A stretch of DNA of 64,000 bases from Zonotrichia leucophrys gambelii (Eukaryota > Chordata > Aves > Passeriformes > Passerellidae): contig NC_088171.1 of assembly GCF_028769735.1 (NCBI RefSeq), positions 128,915,533 through 128,979,532 of the forward strand, written 5' to 3'. The position numbers were made by a program, and so were the translations under genes. The notes under the pieces are model-generated. The model saw nothing but the letters and a program-made list of their open reading frames with translations. It did not search any database and was not told where the DNA came from. Of this stretch, positions 1 through 12,954 are shown piece after piece (position 1 is the stretch's first letter; each line of letters starts with the position of its first letter).

Positions 1-350
1 TTAAAGAGGAAAACCAAGAATCTTAGGCTTCTTGATTGTGTTATTCTTTGAAAGGCAGTTTATGCTACAATTGAAAGGGATATATTATGTATTGTATTAA
101 ATTAGAAAGTTGTGATTCAGAGAAGAAAACAAGGCAGTAAAGACCGGCCTAGAATTTAAACCAGCTTTTGTGACAATGCATCTATTTTCACTATTTGTAT
201 TTTATCATATTATGTTGAGGACACATATCAGAAAGTGAATGGTTTGAAAATAGTGTATTAGATCTGCTTTTTGTGACTACTTTAAAGATTTGCACATTTC
301 TTACGTTGTACTTTATACTTTGTTTACAATAAACCAATTTTCTGTAATGT
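1..350 (+). other. Probable 3' UTR end of KLF10
   Basis: AT-rich, non-coding sequence resembling a vertebrate 3' UTR tail. It has AU-rich stretches and a canonical AATAAA at 328-333 followed by a T-rich run at about 355-365. The next recognisable genes to the right are ODF1 (minus) and UBR5 (plus). In human 8q22 the neighbour on this side of ODF1 is KLF10, which in this orientation would be transcribed on the plus strand and end here. The assignment rests on synteny and 3'-UTR-like composition only. No KLF10 codon is visible, so it could be any plus-strand transcript end or chance AT-rich DNA. Confidence 0.4.
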
Positions 351-3300
351 TGACCTTTTTTTTTAATTCATAGTGGAACTTATCCCTTTGCAAGGAAAAT
401 AACCTCAAAATAAAATTGTCCTGACCAATGGAACACTATCTCTTAATTTTTAAATATTTTTAAAGCACTATAAAGCCCACTGGAATGGAGTTTCACGTCT
501 GTGCTTACTACTGTGCATTTCTTTTGGATTGATTTTGGGTTTTTTGTCCCAGCTTTTCATCCCCCTGCTTTTCTTCAGCACCCAAAGCTAATCATGCCTA
601 TGTGGGCCACTATGACTCTGTTGAAAAGTATTTCCTTTACGTTGGTGATTGCACTGGCTTCCCCAGGAAGGATCCTGCTTGTGTTCCTGATGGCCTGGCT
701 GTCGGGCAGGGGTGGTGGCTGCCCCCCCACAGTGTGGGATCTGGGTCCCTTGTGGCCCTCCCCAGGACCACTGGGCATGAGGTGCTGGCACCGAGATGGG
801 CTCCAGGCTGGGGGCTTGCCTGCCCTGTTACAGGTGTTGCTGCAGGAGTCCCCTGGCAGGAGGAGAGCGGGGAATTGGGGTTCTCAGGGCAGAGGCTGGG
901 CAGTCTGGCTTCTCTGGTGCTGCCCTGTGTGCCAGCGGTGGCCATTGGCACTGCTCATGTGGGCTCCTCTGCCTCCCGCTCAGATCCCTGCACGCAGGGA
1001 TCTCCACATTTCCCAATCCCACGGATGCTGACTCAGTGCCCTTCCCTGCTGTGGGTTTGGGCACTCCTTGCCTTATCCTGTGTGGCACAGGGCCCTGCGT
1101 AGGGAGCCTCTGAGTCATTGCCCTTCTTGTTCCAGGTGGGATATGCCATCATAGCCCAGTGCAAAAGAGAGGCTCCTTCCTCAGAAATGTGAGATGTGAG
1201 TCCCATTCCACCATCTTGCTTCATGGTATTTCTCATTTCATGGCCATGAGATAAAATATTTTAACAGCTCTGCGTCTGAGACATTCCATATTTGCAAGTA
1301 GTCACTGGACTGGGAACGAGGTCCCCTCACCAGCTCTCCTGTCATGCTGATCCTTGAGTGCCATTTTCTGCTGCAGCCCTGCAGAAGAGCGTACAGAAGG
1401 TGCCACCTCCCCACTGGTACTGTGCCCGTGCAGTGTCACTGTCACATACAGAAGGTGCCACCTCCCCACTGGTGCTGTGCCCATGCAGTGTCACTGTCCC
1501 TCTCCTCAGCAGTGCCTGCAGTGTGCTTTGAAGCCCCTCTCTCTAAGCATGGAGCTGGACATAAATCTGACTTTCCAGGCAAACACCTCATGCTGCCATG
1601 CAATAACAGAGGAAGACAGTGGGTTTCCATGCCGCGATCTCCACTGCCTGTGTTTTCTGAAGGAAAAGCAGCTGCTGGTGCTTTCTGAGTAGCAACGCAC
1701 TCTGGAGGTATGCAGGGGCTGTGCCCTGGGACCACCCACTGGCTGCACTGCTGGGAGGCTGCTGAGGGAAGCTTGTTCCTGGCATGCTGTGAGCTAAATA
1801 AAATACAGCTTCTCCCTCTAAATACAGAACTTAACAGCAAGAAGTGAATTTCTGGCTGGTTCCAGCTGAAGACAGAGTCATAGTTGTGAATTTACCTCAT
1901 GCCATTTTTAAAGCTTAACTGGGAAAGCCAGCTGGAAATTACATCAGCTATTTTGGGGTTTAATCCAAGGTTAACCTGAAAAATGTAGTTGAAAGGGCAT
2001 TATTAGACACCTTTTCAATGCTAGCTTTATTGTGCAATCAAATTTGGCTGCATAGTAGGAAGATTGATTTTTATGGATTTTCTACAGATTGCTGTGAATA
2101 ATTAGAACCTCCTTATTCCTGTATGTAAAACAAAGGCACACCTCGTATTTTTTCCTCCTGTTTGGGTTCAGTGATGAAGCCAAACAGAAATACAAACCAA
2201 GACGCTCCCAGCAACGCCCACAATTAGTGCTTGGATGCCAACACGGGCTGGCACTGGCTGTGGCAGGGCTTGCCAGCGTGGCCACGGCTGTCATTTGCTG
2301 TGCAGGCATGTGGCTCTGGGGAGTTAATCCAAAGGGAACCAAGAGATAGCATACATTCTTGGTAGAAGATTTTGGAAGTCTTGATAAACCATCCAGCTTG
2401 CAGCTTAGCACTGCACTCTGGAGTGATGCACACACAGAAAAGTTGATGCTGCAGGGCTGACAAGGATTACAGGAGCTGGAGTGAGACACATTCCGTGTCT
2501 CCGCTTGCAGCGGGGAAGAGCAGTGGGTGTGTCACAACAAACTGTCCTGGGAAAGGAGGGAGCTGTGTCCACAGCAAAGCAATACCACCCCATGCTCGGT
2601 GTCCTCTCCCTTAGGGGAGAGCAGGAGAGGGAGGCTGAGGGTGCCTGCCTGCCCTGGGTGTAGCACATTCCAGCCACAGGACTGGCATCAGCAGGATAGG
2701 TTAGGGGGCTTGAGGTCTGCTTATCCCACCCAAACAGATCAGCAGTAGGGCACTGCAGTGCCAGGGTACCCTGCATATGTCCTGAGCACTCTGTGAGTGT
2801 TCAGGGATTTCAGTCTCCAGAGAGGAAGGAGAGAAGGCTGGAAAAAGCAGGCATTTTTCCTTGTGGTTTGGAAAAGAATTATTTCCATTACAGCAGGAGT
2901 ATTTATGGGAGACTTAGATGCTCTATGAGTGAACTAATATGTATTTTAGAAGAAGAAAGGTCCTGAGCTGGGTCAGCTTGTCTGGACCCCCAGATGCAGC
3001 TGAGACAGGAACCAGGGCAGCCTGTCTACCCCTCCTTCCTGGTGAGTGCAGCTCTCTGAGGCTTTTCCTCCTGAGCTTTACCACTCAGCAGCGCTATTTC
3101 GAGACACCCTTAACCAGCCAGTCCTGTCATCCTGGCACAGTCTTCCTCAGCCTCTGTGCCAGGGTGGGTGCCACAGTGCAGATGGGGCTTGTGCCCAAAG
3201 AGCTGAGAGGGAGGACTTGATCATCAGCTGGCCTGAGACTTGCATGCCACATGCAGCGACATCAGGTATTCCCTTGGCAGTTCCCCACTTTTACTGTAAA

Positions 3301-5879
3301 TGGATGATTCATTTGTCTGCTTTGGCAACAAACTTGGATAACCAAGGAAACAATCTGTTGGAAAAGCTGGAGCACAAAATCAGGTCAAGAGAAATGATGA
3401 ATGAATATGAGCATTATGGGCTCAAGATTTTAGTTCTGTATCTCATATTTTCTGCAGGACACTTTGCTTCTCCTGGAACATGTGGTCAGGGAGAGTAATA
3501 TTCAGCTAGAACAATTGGGTTTGGGTCTTAGAATGTAATTTAACACATCACACAGAGCTTCCATGTGTAGGGATACAGGGATCTGGAATGCTTTCTGTTG
3601 TGCCCGAAAGAAAATGTGATACTTTGGCAGTAAGAGAACAAGAGCAAAACACATCTTTAGCTACCTTGTTATATTAATGAGAAGACAGGAGATAAACTTG
3701 CTAACTCACTTCCTGTGCTGTGATATAAGTCAGGTAATCATCATATAAAATGCATTAAACAATTCAGAAGCTTTTTTATGATAACACAGTTTTGATGAAA
3801 CTTCATACTTGATTGTGTAGCCTACTCTGAAAGTCACAGTTGTCTGAGGAAAAAAAATTCTGCTGTTATCATGACTTCATTTCAACTACTCAGAAGGTTT
3901 TGGTGGATGTCAAGGTACTTGCATGGCAACAACTTCCTAAAAAAATGTACACAGCTGTGGTGGGGACTGCCCTTGCACTAACAGCTGTGGAGAGGCACAA
4001 GCACACCCTGCCTTAGCCAAGTATTCCCCAGAGCCTCAGCAAAACTTAAGTGGCTTTGAATAGCTAGGACGTACAGAGTCCTCTCTGCCCACCTCATCTC
4101 CTGACTGCTTCCAACACATGCAAGAGGATTTGACATTTGTCAAGTCTACCTTAAAAAAAAAAACCACTAACAAAACAACAAAAGCCTTCACAAACTTCTC
4201 TTTATTGCCATCCGGGCTGAATTCCATACAATTGTCTTTGTTTAATGGTGAAGGCTGGGATCTTCTCAGGGATAGCCAGGAAACTGGCATGGGGTTCTTA
4301 TTGTGAGCAACAACCTCACGCAGTTAAAAACCTTCTGCTCGTGAAACAGAGCCTTTAGTGCTTAATTGCCTGGCAGTCACTTGGAAAGAGCAACCCCCAC
4401 CTCCCCTAAATCAAAAGAGAGAGTATCGCATGCAACCTGCCTGGAATGAAAGAAAAACAGGGTACAGAGAGTACCTAAATGGCCTAAAATGCAGGGTTAT
4501 CAAAACGTGAATGAAACTGCCATCCAGCAAACAAAGCAAGTCCCCTGAGCACCCATCAGCCGTGATGTAACATCACCGGGTCACTGCACAGCAGAGGAAC
4601 AGCTGCTAAATAAAAAGGCATTTGGGAGGCACAGCATAACAAGAGGACAGAGCAGCCATCTTCAAAAAAGCTGTGCAATCAGCTCAATGAAGACAGAACT
4701 CTTATCAGCTGTAATCAGTATTCCTCAGGTAATCCTGACTGAGGCAGTAGGGGCTGCAAAAGCAGAAGTGAGGGCTAGGAAAACCAAAGGGATTCCCCTG
4801 TTTGCATCTGAGTGTGTTGTGCTGCTGCTGGCATCTGGTTGCTATGCAGGTTTAGGGAGTAGCTGCCTCTAATGCTCTTGGTTGAGCCTAAGCGGTTTTA
4901 CTTCCTTTTCTTCTCTCCACCGTGACCTGCCCTCACAGTGCCATGCAGGTGCTCTGAGATGTCAGGATTCCTGCCTTCCTGGAGATGAGAGCCCCTGCTC
5001 CTACCTGCAAGTGGCTGAACGCGGTCCTGGGAGGAGGGGCTACCCCACCCTTGTGCCGTGGGACACCTTACCAGAACTCCCACCACAGGGAATTGGGTTT
5101 CCCACTGGTACCACATTCCTTCCATCCGCAGGTGACAGTCACCCTGTCATCCCACCTTGTGGCACCACTCTGCTCCTGGTTCTTCACCCGCTTCTGCAGC
5201 CCAGAGCAGGGCTTGGGGCATGGGAAACCAGAAGCAGCTCTGTGGCATGGCAGCCTTGCTGGGGGCACTGGAGCAGCTTGAACCTCTCATTGATGCTGCT
5301 GGCTGCATCCCTCACTGGCCCTGACTCATGGGTTCACCTTCCCTTCCAGCACTGGCACCTCCAAACCCCCAGCCCAGCTTGCAGCTGTCCAAAACTGGGG
5401 GCTCTTCTTCTCCTGAAGCCTGGGAGATGTTAGTTAGTGTCTTTGGGTCCTCACCTCCTCACCTGGCTGCAGCTGAGGTGTCCCGGGAGCTTCCCAGGTT
5501 GCCAGCAAAGCTGATGCTGCTCAGGAGGGTGGTGTGAAACCTCCATGTGCTTTTGCTAGGAAACCATGCTGGCAAGAGAGTCATGCAATTTTTTGAAATA
5601 AAGGGAAAACTGTGGCATCCATCCATGCGAAATTCTCAATGCAGTACACAAGTCAAAAATGCCAGTCGTTGAGCTAAGGAAAAGAAAGAAATTGTTACTG
5701 TCTGGAAGTACCCAAAGGGAAGCAGGGCGGGCAGAAAGGAGGAGCACTCACAGACTGGCTGGCCCAGATAGCATTGCTCTGCCTCGCACTGATTCATCTC
5801 AGCACGAACCTCCCAGCCGTGGGACAGCAGGAATTACTTCAGGTCTTTCAGGATGAAGTGGTCAGTTGGTAATCTGCAG
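351..5879. other. Intergenic, no gene recognised
   Basis: Open frames here are short, lack recognisable domains and overlap each other on both strands. The only internal structure I can see is a 55-bp tandem duplication at about 1,392-1,501, a GC-richer stretch at 690-1,130 and a short A-run near 4,150. Confidence 0.6.
1392..1501. repeat. Two-copy 55-bp tandem duplication
   Basis: The stretch starting TACAGAAGGTGCCACC at 1,392 recurs at 1,447 with only a few differences, each copy running to the GTGTCACTGTC motif. It is a simple local duplication with no coding signal. Confidence 0.8.
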
Positions 5880-5894
5880 CTGGGGATTTCCCCA

Positions 5895-6020
5895 CCCCCC
5901 CCCCTCATTTAAGCAAGGGACTTTTCAATGCCCTATTTAAGTGAAGCAACAAGTATGATGAGTCGATGATGAGTCACCAGGCCAGGAAAAAAGCTGTAGG
6001 AAGGCTGGACTATTTATAAA
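5895..6020 (+). promoter_or_regulatory. Candidate promoter upstream of an orphan CpG island
   Basis: A C10 run at 5,895-5,904 is followed by two copies of the GATGAGTC motif; the second contains a perfect AP-1 site (TGAGTCA, 5,970-5,976). CTATTTATAA at 6,010-6,019 fits both a MEF2 site and a TATA box. It lies about 40 bp before the first ATG (6,052) of a long plus-strand open frame and at the edge of a CpG-rich block. A TATA-driven start near 6,040-6,050 is an inference. No known gene is expected here between KLF10 and ODF1. Confidence 0.4.
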
Positions 6021-6420
6021 ATGTAAAAGAAAGAAAGGAAATACATTCTAGATGCAGTTAGATCTGGACGGTGACTCCAACTTCTCTTGTGGGACAGCAT
6101 ATTCCCAGGCGCCAGACGGCAAATCTCCCGGGAGGGAGGGAGGGAGGGCAAGCGCTGCCAGGGCGTACACGGATTTTCCGAGAGGATTCATCGGCGCTGC
6201 AGGGATGGAGGCGCCCGCAGAGCCGCCGCCTGCTGCGGGAGAGCTCCGCGGTCTGCCCCGAGGGGCACGGCCGGGCAGCCGGGCTGCATCCATGCAGGGG
6301 AGGGACATCGGGCAGCCCGGCTGCATCCATGGAGCGGAGGGACATCCGGAAGCCCGGCTCCCCGGCGCCACGGCACAGCCGTGGGCTGCGTGTGCCGAGG
6401 CGGCTCCCGGCGAGCGCAGC

Positions 6421-6593
6421 CCGGTACTCCCGTGTGTCACTGCTCAGTACCACCATGTGAATCCCCTCCCGGTACTCCCGTGTGTCACTGCCCGGTACCC
6501 CCGTGAATCCCCGCCCGGTACCCCCGTGGGTGTCTCCTCCCGGTACCCTTGTGTGTGTCCCCTGCCAGTACCCCCGTGTGAGTCACCGCCGTG
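6421..6593. repeat. Diverged minisatellite of about 24 bp, seven copies
   Basis: Successive units begin CCGGTAC or CAGTAC followed by YCCGTGTG or similar, with lengths varying between about 23 and 26 bp. The array lies within the orphan CpG island. Confidence 0.7.
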
Positions 6594-6651
6594 GCCGCGC
6601 AGGCGTCGCGCTCCGCTGGAGCGGCGGCGGAGGAGGCTGGAGGGGATTCCA

Positions 6652-6698
6652 TCTCCTCCTCCTCCTCCTCCTCCTCCTCCTCCTCCTCGTCCTCCTCC
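6652..6698. repeat. (TCC)n microsatellite
   Basis: An almost perfect trinucleotide run with one G interruption near its end. It gives polyproline in one plus frame and polyglutamate in a minus frame, which explains the low-complexity open frames here. Confidence 0.9.
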
Positions 6699-7079
6699 GC
6701 CGGGAGGCCCCGGGCCCGAGCCGAAAGCTTTCTGTAGCTCAGCCCTGCAGCTCGGCTCCTCAGCTCACACCAGAGTACCACAGGGAGGGCTGCGGAGGTG
6801 CCGCGGGCGGGAAGAAAACTCGACCCAAAGAGCTCTTTGGCAGCAATTGTGCGGGGCTGGCACGGCTGGCAAGGGCAGCAGTGCGTGTGCAAGCGGGGAT
6901 CCCACAGACGGGAGACAGCGCTGCCTGACAGAGCCTGGGCAGCAGAAAGCAACGAGAGCTGCACCTCCGGCAGGCACCGCCCGAGCAGACGCCAAGGGCA
7001 CAAGGTGGCACGGCCTCCTGACACCGCAGATATTTGTGTATAATGTACACATTCCTTGGCCTTTTGACACTTAAATTCA

Positions 7080-10000
7080 AAACAGTTGTAGCTGTTCTGG
7101 AATACAGCTGGGCAGGGTCGGAGGGAAGGACCCATTGCCGGGAGGCAAAGAGCATCTGAGAGTTCCAAAGTCCCACTTGCAGAACAAGATCCGTACCTGT
7201 GGGAAGGGTTTGGGCTGCAGGAACACCTCGTGCTTTGGGTGCAGAGGGGCCCTGAGCACGGGGCAGTCCCGCGGCTGACACAGCTCTGCCCTCACATCCC
7301 TGCCTACGCTCACATCATCCCTGCCTCTGGCACTGTGTCAAAACCCAAAAGCCTGTCACAAAACTGTGTCATGGCACGGTCAAAGAGGTGCTTAAACAGG
7401 GCAGGGGGACCAGAAGGTGACAAGCTTTCTTTATCGCTTTAGACATGGATTATGTGCTGCTGGCTTGATCCAGCGTGATCCACAGCTCTGATTCAGGACA
7501 TGGCTTGGTGCTGATGTTCAGCACGCCCCAGTTTGTGAACACCTGCACATCTAATGAGATTAATACCTTTAGGAGTTTATTTAGGCTCTAGTTTCATAAA
7601 GCACAGGATCTGGGGAAGAAGGAGGACACATCTTGAGTATTTAGGTGGCAGTGTCTCTTGACTGACTGAGTGTACTCAAGGTGAAAATATGGTCAGTGCT
7701 GTTTCACCCACTTCAGGCTTTGAATGGGCAGCAGCAGTCTGGTGAGTGAGCGGTGTGAGCTGTGCGCAGCTCCTCACCTGCTGTATCTCTAAAGAAACCA
7801 CACAGATCAGCGTGTTTCTAAAGGGAAATCAGTGATGCCTTACTGGGCAAAGTTAGTTTTTTTGCCATAGTTAAGAAAGTTGGCTGCCCTTGTCAGCTAC
7901 AGCTTTTAAGGAACAAAAAGACGAACCCAATTTGACGTATTTACAGTATTTTTGGTGTTAGTAGGTAGCAAGACAAAATGTGTTCCTGTGAGGCTATTTC
8001 AGTGGCTTTTACCACCACCACCATCAATAGAAGCTTTGCAACAAAGGATTAACAGATTTAATTTTTCAGTGCTGCTGCTGGAGAGGAGAATTCCTCAGCA
8101 GTATGACAGTGCTGTCTTGTGTTCATCACATCATGTCCAAAAAATACAGACCCTGCCTCCTGAAAGAACTTCAGCCTATGTTGAAGACCATTTCAACACT
8201 AAAGCAAATTTTAATTGACCTCAAAGATGTTGTTTTCTTGAATTACTTCAATAAAAATTATTTTTTATTACTTACTCCCAGTAAGGAACTGATCTGCTTT
8301 ATTTCTGCATGTTGCTAATGTTGGTTGGCTCAAATAGGCTGTAAATAAACATTTTTTTTTTGCTCGCATTGTTGCAGCATGCAGTCTGTGTTGGTTTGGA
8401 GCTCTTGGGAAGGCACTGCCTTACTCCACAGAGGCTCAGCAGGGGCTTGCAGGGTTTGGCAGCTTCAAAGCAGGTTTTAGATGTTACAATTTCTGCTGCT
8501 TGAGTTTAGTGCCAGGTGGGACAGCCTGAAGTGTCTGCAGGCTGGAGACACCTCTCAGTGTCAGTATTTGGATGGCTGTATGTGGTTCTGGGTGTCTTTC
8601 CCCAGGACTCACCTTCCTGTCTGGAGCTCTGAGCCTCTGGTCGTTACTCTGTGAAATCTTTGGTTCTTGCCTTACTGGCAGCTGCCCTGGCTGTGCTCGG
8701 CAGAGGGGATTGCCTGTGCTGTGTTGGAGTCAGGAGGGCCAAGCACTGCTTGGGCTCAAGGGCAAAGGGTGGTTTCCATTGCCCTTCTGTTTTCCTCTGC
8801 TGGGTGTAGATTGACTGGGGAGAGGGAGGTGCACTTTGCCCTTCCCATCGTGAGCCTCTGCATGGGTACAGATGGTATTGGTGTATTGGTACCTCAGGAG
8901 TGGGGCTGGGGAGAGGAGAGAACCGGGCAGGAGGAGCAGAGGTTGGGGGCCAGCCCTGCACCAGAACCACAGCTGAGGCCGTGCCACTGTGAGTGTAATT
9001 AATGCCCGAGTTACAGGGGCACTTTGTAACCCTGAGTACCGACTGCAGTGTCATTTCAGGGCTGGGCTTGACATCACAAGACTCTCTCTAAGGGTCACCA
9101 AAGTAAACTAAATTGTTGCTGTTAATTAACCCTTTTGCCTTTTGGCCTGTTTTTTTCCCTGGTACTTTTTGTTTACACACTGATGTTCTCCTTTCTGTTT
9201 TACTTGCTGCTGCCTACTTTCTTCCCTCTTTAACATGTATTGAGCAAATTTAATTTCCTAGCCTCTGCACAGTTGATTTGCCACCATTGTAATTTGTCCC
9301 CAGCTTTGTGGGTGCACAAGTGGAAGTGGGATGCTTTGATACACTGGGTTGGATTTTAAAGTTTTGACAAACACTGATATTTCCCATGGCAACAAGCTCC
9401 ATACAATACTCAGCACAAACCTTGCTCTTGCAGAAACAAATGCAGCTCTGCAGTGTCAGCTGCATTCTGTTTAATTGCAGATGAGATATGAAATGGGGTT
9501 CTATGTCTCGGGTAGGATGGGGGAAGCCCCAGGGCTATGCTGGATACCACAGAATTAACCACACAAATTTACTGGATGTGACCTGAAACTGTGCAAGATA
9601 AAGAGTCTTTGCCTTTTGCTAGGACAGTAGTTGGTGCAAAAACCTCTTCCTGAAAGTCCCCCTTGCTCTGGCACCCTTCTGGATCCCCCAGAGAGCAGGC
9701 ACCACTGCCAGAGTGTTCCAGGTGTGGGCACTTGCTGCCTGACCTGCTGACCTGTGGAACTGAGCACCCCTCTGACAAGGCATTTCCAGAGCAGCCCAGG
9801 ATGTGCCCCTGTGGAGCCAGCTGGGCTCACCCAGCTCTCTGGCCTTGGTTTCCTCCTGGCTGGCCAGGCTTGGAATGCCACTATGCCATGCTATTTCCTT
9901 TGCATCCAGTTTCTAAGGACATCTAGGAAACCCTCCTGATCCTGAGGCCACAAGAAGAAATTTAAATCTGTGGTGGAACTCCTTTAAGCTCTCCCTTTTT

Positions 10001-10500
10001 GTACTCCCAGCATACCAGAGCCAGGACTGAACTACCTTGTGTTTCAGAGAGAAACACACAGAACTCTCTGTGTGTGTGTGTGTGTGTGTGTACCCACTTT
10101 TTCTTACTAAGAATGTCCAAAATTGTTTATTCCTGACATTTCATTCTGAAGCAGCCCTTGCACCGCTGCTTGCTGAGAGGTTCCTGAAAGGTACAGCTTT
10201 CCTACAGGACACATCATTTGTGTAGGACACACCATGTGTCTTCTAAGGCCTCATAAACCTGCCTGAGCAGAGGGAGCATGTCACAGGGGCAGCCAAGGCT
10301 TGAGCAACGGGGGAGAACTCCTGGGAGGAGGCAGCTGTCAGGGGAGGGCTGTTGCAGAATGTGTTGGACAATGTGTTCCACTGGGCAGCACCTGTGCTGT
10401 GAGCAGTGGGGGCTGGCTGGACACAGCAGCCCCAGCCCCAGCTGTTCTGGCCACTGTGGTGCAGCAAAGGGAGCTACAGAGGAGGAGGTTGTCAGTGTAA
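7080..10500. other. Intergenic, no gene recognised
   Basis: I see no splice-supported exons, no domains and no RNA genes. The only structure is a perfect TG dinucleotide run at about 10,069-10,091 and a few short homopolymers. Confidence 0.6.
10069..10091. repeat. (TG)n microsatellite
   Basis: Uninterrupted TG repeat of about eleven units, flanked by CTC on the left and ACCC on the right. Confidence 0.9.
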
Positions 10501-10509
10501 TGGGCCAGG

Positions 10510-10830
10510 GCCAGGTAATAAATTACATAGGCTCCATGCTTTTATAGAAGGCTGAATATTTTTATTAAAATATTTTTTATAAAGAAACCCAGGCTTTTAT
10601 ACCTTTGTTTGTTACAGGTTGACCTAATTGGTCCTTCAATCAAAACATTGTCACCATTGGCTAATTAAAAAAACACCCTTTGCTAAACAAATCTCCATAA
10701 CACAATCCACATGTTCACAATACCAGGTGTAGTAAGTTAAGAATTGTTTCTCATTCTTTTCTCTGATCTTCTCACAGCCTTTTCCAGAAGGATGCCTGGG
10801 AAAGTTGTTTCTCTCTGTGGCCAGGGAGCT
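10510..10830 (-). mobile_element. Probable LTR fragment on the minus strand
   Basis: Read on the minus strand, the stretch contains a TATA box (complement of TTTTATA, 10,595-10,601) and, about 30 nt further on, an AATAAA signal (complement of TTTATT, 10,561-10,566). This close TATA/poly(A) spacing is typical of a retroviral LTR with a short R region. The AT-rich U3-like part at 10,610-10,740 fits LTRs I associate with passerine ERVL-type elements. No target duplication or clean TG/CA ends were found, so the boundaries are approximate and the family is not certain. Confidence 0.4.
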
Positions 10831-11108
10831 GTTGGGGGTGCCAGGGCTCTGCTTGTGGTACGTGAAGATTGCTGCCCTGAAGAGAGGGACTGGAGGAAGA
10901 CTGAAGAGTGAGAGGCTGGGGTGGGAATTGCAATGGGTCCCCGAGGGAGCACAGGGTATGGGTAGGGCAGGGTGTCTCCTGGCACAATGCTAGTTTGGAG
11001 TTGTGGCTCATGGGGTTAAAAAATATGCTACCCTAGGACTGTGCAAAGCGTAAAAGTTGTAAAAATGACAAATTTAGTTGTAGTTTGTCTTCCCTCTCTA
11101 ATCAGGCC

Positions 11109-11124
11109 TTTTTTTTTTTTTTTT
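11109..11124. repeat. Poly(T) run
   Basis: Sixteen consecutive T residues. It could be a retrotransposed poly(A) tail on the minus strand, but no attached element was recognised. Confidence 0.8.
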
Positions 11125-11259
11125 AGCTTCCCACAAAAAAATAAGCCCAAGTAATGTTTTCCTTTTGCTGTTTTCTTCCCATTCTTAAGTGCAGTGTGTT
11201 GGCATTCCTCACACATTCCTCTTGTTGAGTCAGACCCCGGGGGGAGAGAGCAGCAAGGG

Positions 11260-11323
11260 CCAGGCCAGGCCAGGGCTGCAGGATCTCAGCTCCAGGCCAG
11301 GCCAGGGCTGCAGGATCTCCAGC
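11260..11323. repeat. Two-copy 32-bp tandem duplication
   Basis: CCAGGCCAGGCCAGGGCTGC at 11,260 is repeated at 11,292 with the same downstream AGGATCT. This is a short local duplication in otherwise plain intergenic DNA. A smaller three-copy ACCTGCAG repeat follows at about 11,723-11,749. Confidence 0.8.
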
Positions 11324-12954
11324 TCTGCTGTGTCCATATCCAGCAGAGGCCAAGGCCAGTGCTGTGCTGCAGGGTGGCAGCTCAGTGCCATCCTGTCCCT
11401 GCTCCTGCCTGTCACACACTTGGGAATGACCTGTAGGGAGCAATCAATCATTCAGGGGCTGTTTTTGTAGCTGTTCTTCCTTTTTCCCCTTTCAGAGTTT
11501 TGAAATCAAGGGCATGAACTCTTCCAGCAGGGATCTAAGACCCTTTGACAGGAATGTTGCATGTCCCTGGTGCAGGGAAGGATGGGGAGGAAGGGCTGGA
11601 TGTGCCTGTCAAGAAGGGAGTGGAGAGCAGCAAAAGCAGAGGAAGTTTTTCTGCTGTGGCTGAGCTGGGAAAGCTGTGCCTGTGGCTCCTGTAACATCAT
11701 CTGCAACCTCCTTTGAGGCAAGACCTGCAGGACCTGCAGAACCTGCAGCTGGGAGCTTCATCTTGGCAATGTCTTCTATTTTTTTTTCCTTTTTCCTGTC
11801 CTGAGGTAATTTTTTTCACCTTCCTCCAAGTAGTCCTAAAATTAAGCAAAAAGGGGCAGGGAGGAGTTTTGTAACACACAACATCCCTGCAAAGCAGGAG
11901 ACATTCTGTGCTGCCAAGGCTTTGCTCCCCATCCTTGCTGGAGCTGCCTCTGCCTGTGTGTCATCCCCAGGAGCCACCGAGGTGGGACAGGACAGGTCCT
12001 GCTCAGAAAGGGTCCCTGGAGCCCAGAGCTCCTCCCGGAGACTGAGCCGCGCTGCAGGCGGCCACCCCACTCCGTGTGCTGCCCTGAGACAGCCCGGTGT
12101 GCAATTCAGGAGGAAAACAGAGAAAACCTGCTTCTATCAATTTTTGTTTTGGCATTGGAAAGGCAAATTGCAGTTCTCAGCAGATTGGGCTGATCTGATT
12201 AAATTCCAAGTGGTTCCTATGCTGATGGCAGTGCTTCAGGTAACTCAGGAACCAGCCAAAAAAATCCTTCTTTACTGGGAAATATGGGAGGTTCATTTTT
12301 CAGTCCCTGTAGCTGCTTTAAGATTTTTTTTTTTAAACAAACAAACCAACCAACCAAACCAAAGTAACTAAATTCCCACCCCCCTTTTCTGAATCTGAAT
12401 ATACTGATTTGGAAATGAAGCCATAAACTATGAAGTCCTCCATCCCAAGACCTTGGTGTCTGGGACATGGACACAGCATTTTGTTTCATGCAATGGGGTT
12501 TTCATTAGTCAAAGCTGACAAAAAGCCTCCAGCCTGATTCTTATCATTCTCCTGGTGTTTCCAAGGGCATTTAGGGGATCATAAACACAATGAGGGCCTT
12601 TAGGAAAGTTTACAAAGGAACAGAGGAAGTTTCTAAGCTATGGTTGACCCCCACAGGTATAAAGAGCACTGGTAGCTATATGGAAACCTGATTTTAGGAA
12701 GTTAGTTCTGTAGTAAAGTCTGTGCTAGTAAAAGATAGAAACAGATATTTACACAGTGACACTGTTCTCTCTGCCATTGCACTGCTGGAAGAAATCTAAG
12801 CCAGCTCAGCAGGAGGGTGTTCAGCAAGTGGTGCCACCCGTGGGGATGTGGGTACCTCCAGAGCAGCCCCACAGCGAGGGCTCCCCTCTCCCAGTGAACA
12901 GCCCAGGTCACTCCACCTGCAGTTTGCAGCTCCTGGTGCTGAGCCTGAAGATGC

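Larger units (their letters stand above)
6060..6720. promoter_or_regulatory. Orphan CpG island with internal tandem repeats
   Basis: The composition changes sharply to GC-rich, CpG-dense DNA. Inside are a (GGGA)n tract at 6,129-6,147, a near-duplicate of about 37 bp around 6,270-6,350 built on GGGCAGCCCGGCTGCATCC, seven diverged copies of a repeat of about 24 bp containing CCGGTACCCCCGTG at 6,421-6,593, and a (TCC)n tract at 6,652-6,698. Plus- and minus-strand frames stay open through it because stop codons are rare in such DNA. A 340-codon plus frame starts at 6,052, but it reads low-complexity sequence (a polyproline run from the TCC tract). I call this a CpG island, not a protein gene. Confidence 0.6.

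Noticed and set aside
6052..7074. 340-codon plus-strand frame as a protein gene
   Set aside because: The composition is that of a CpG island with microsatellites, several other frames are open across the same DNA, and no domain is recognisable. It is kept only as a transcript candidate.
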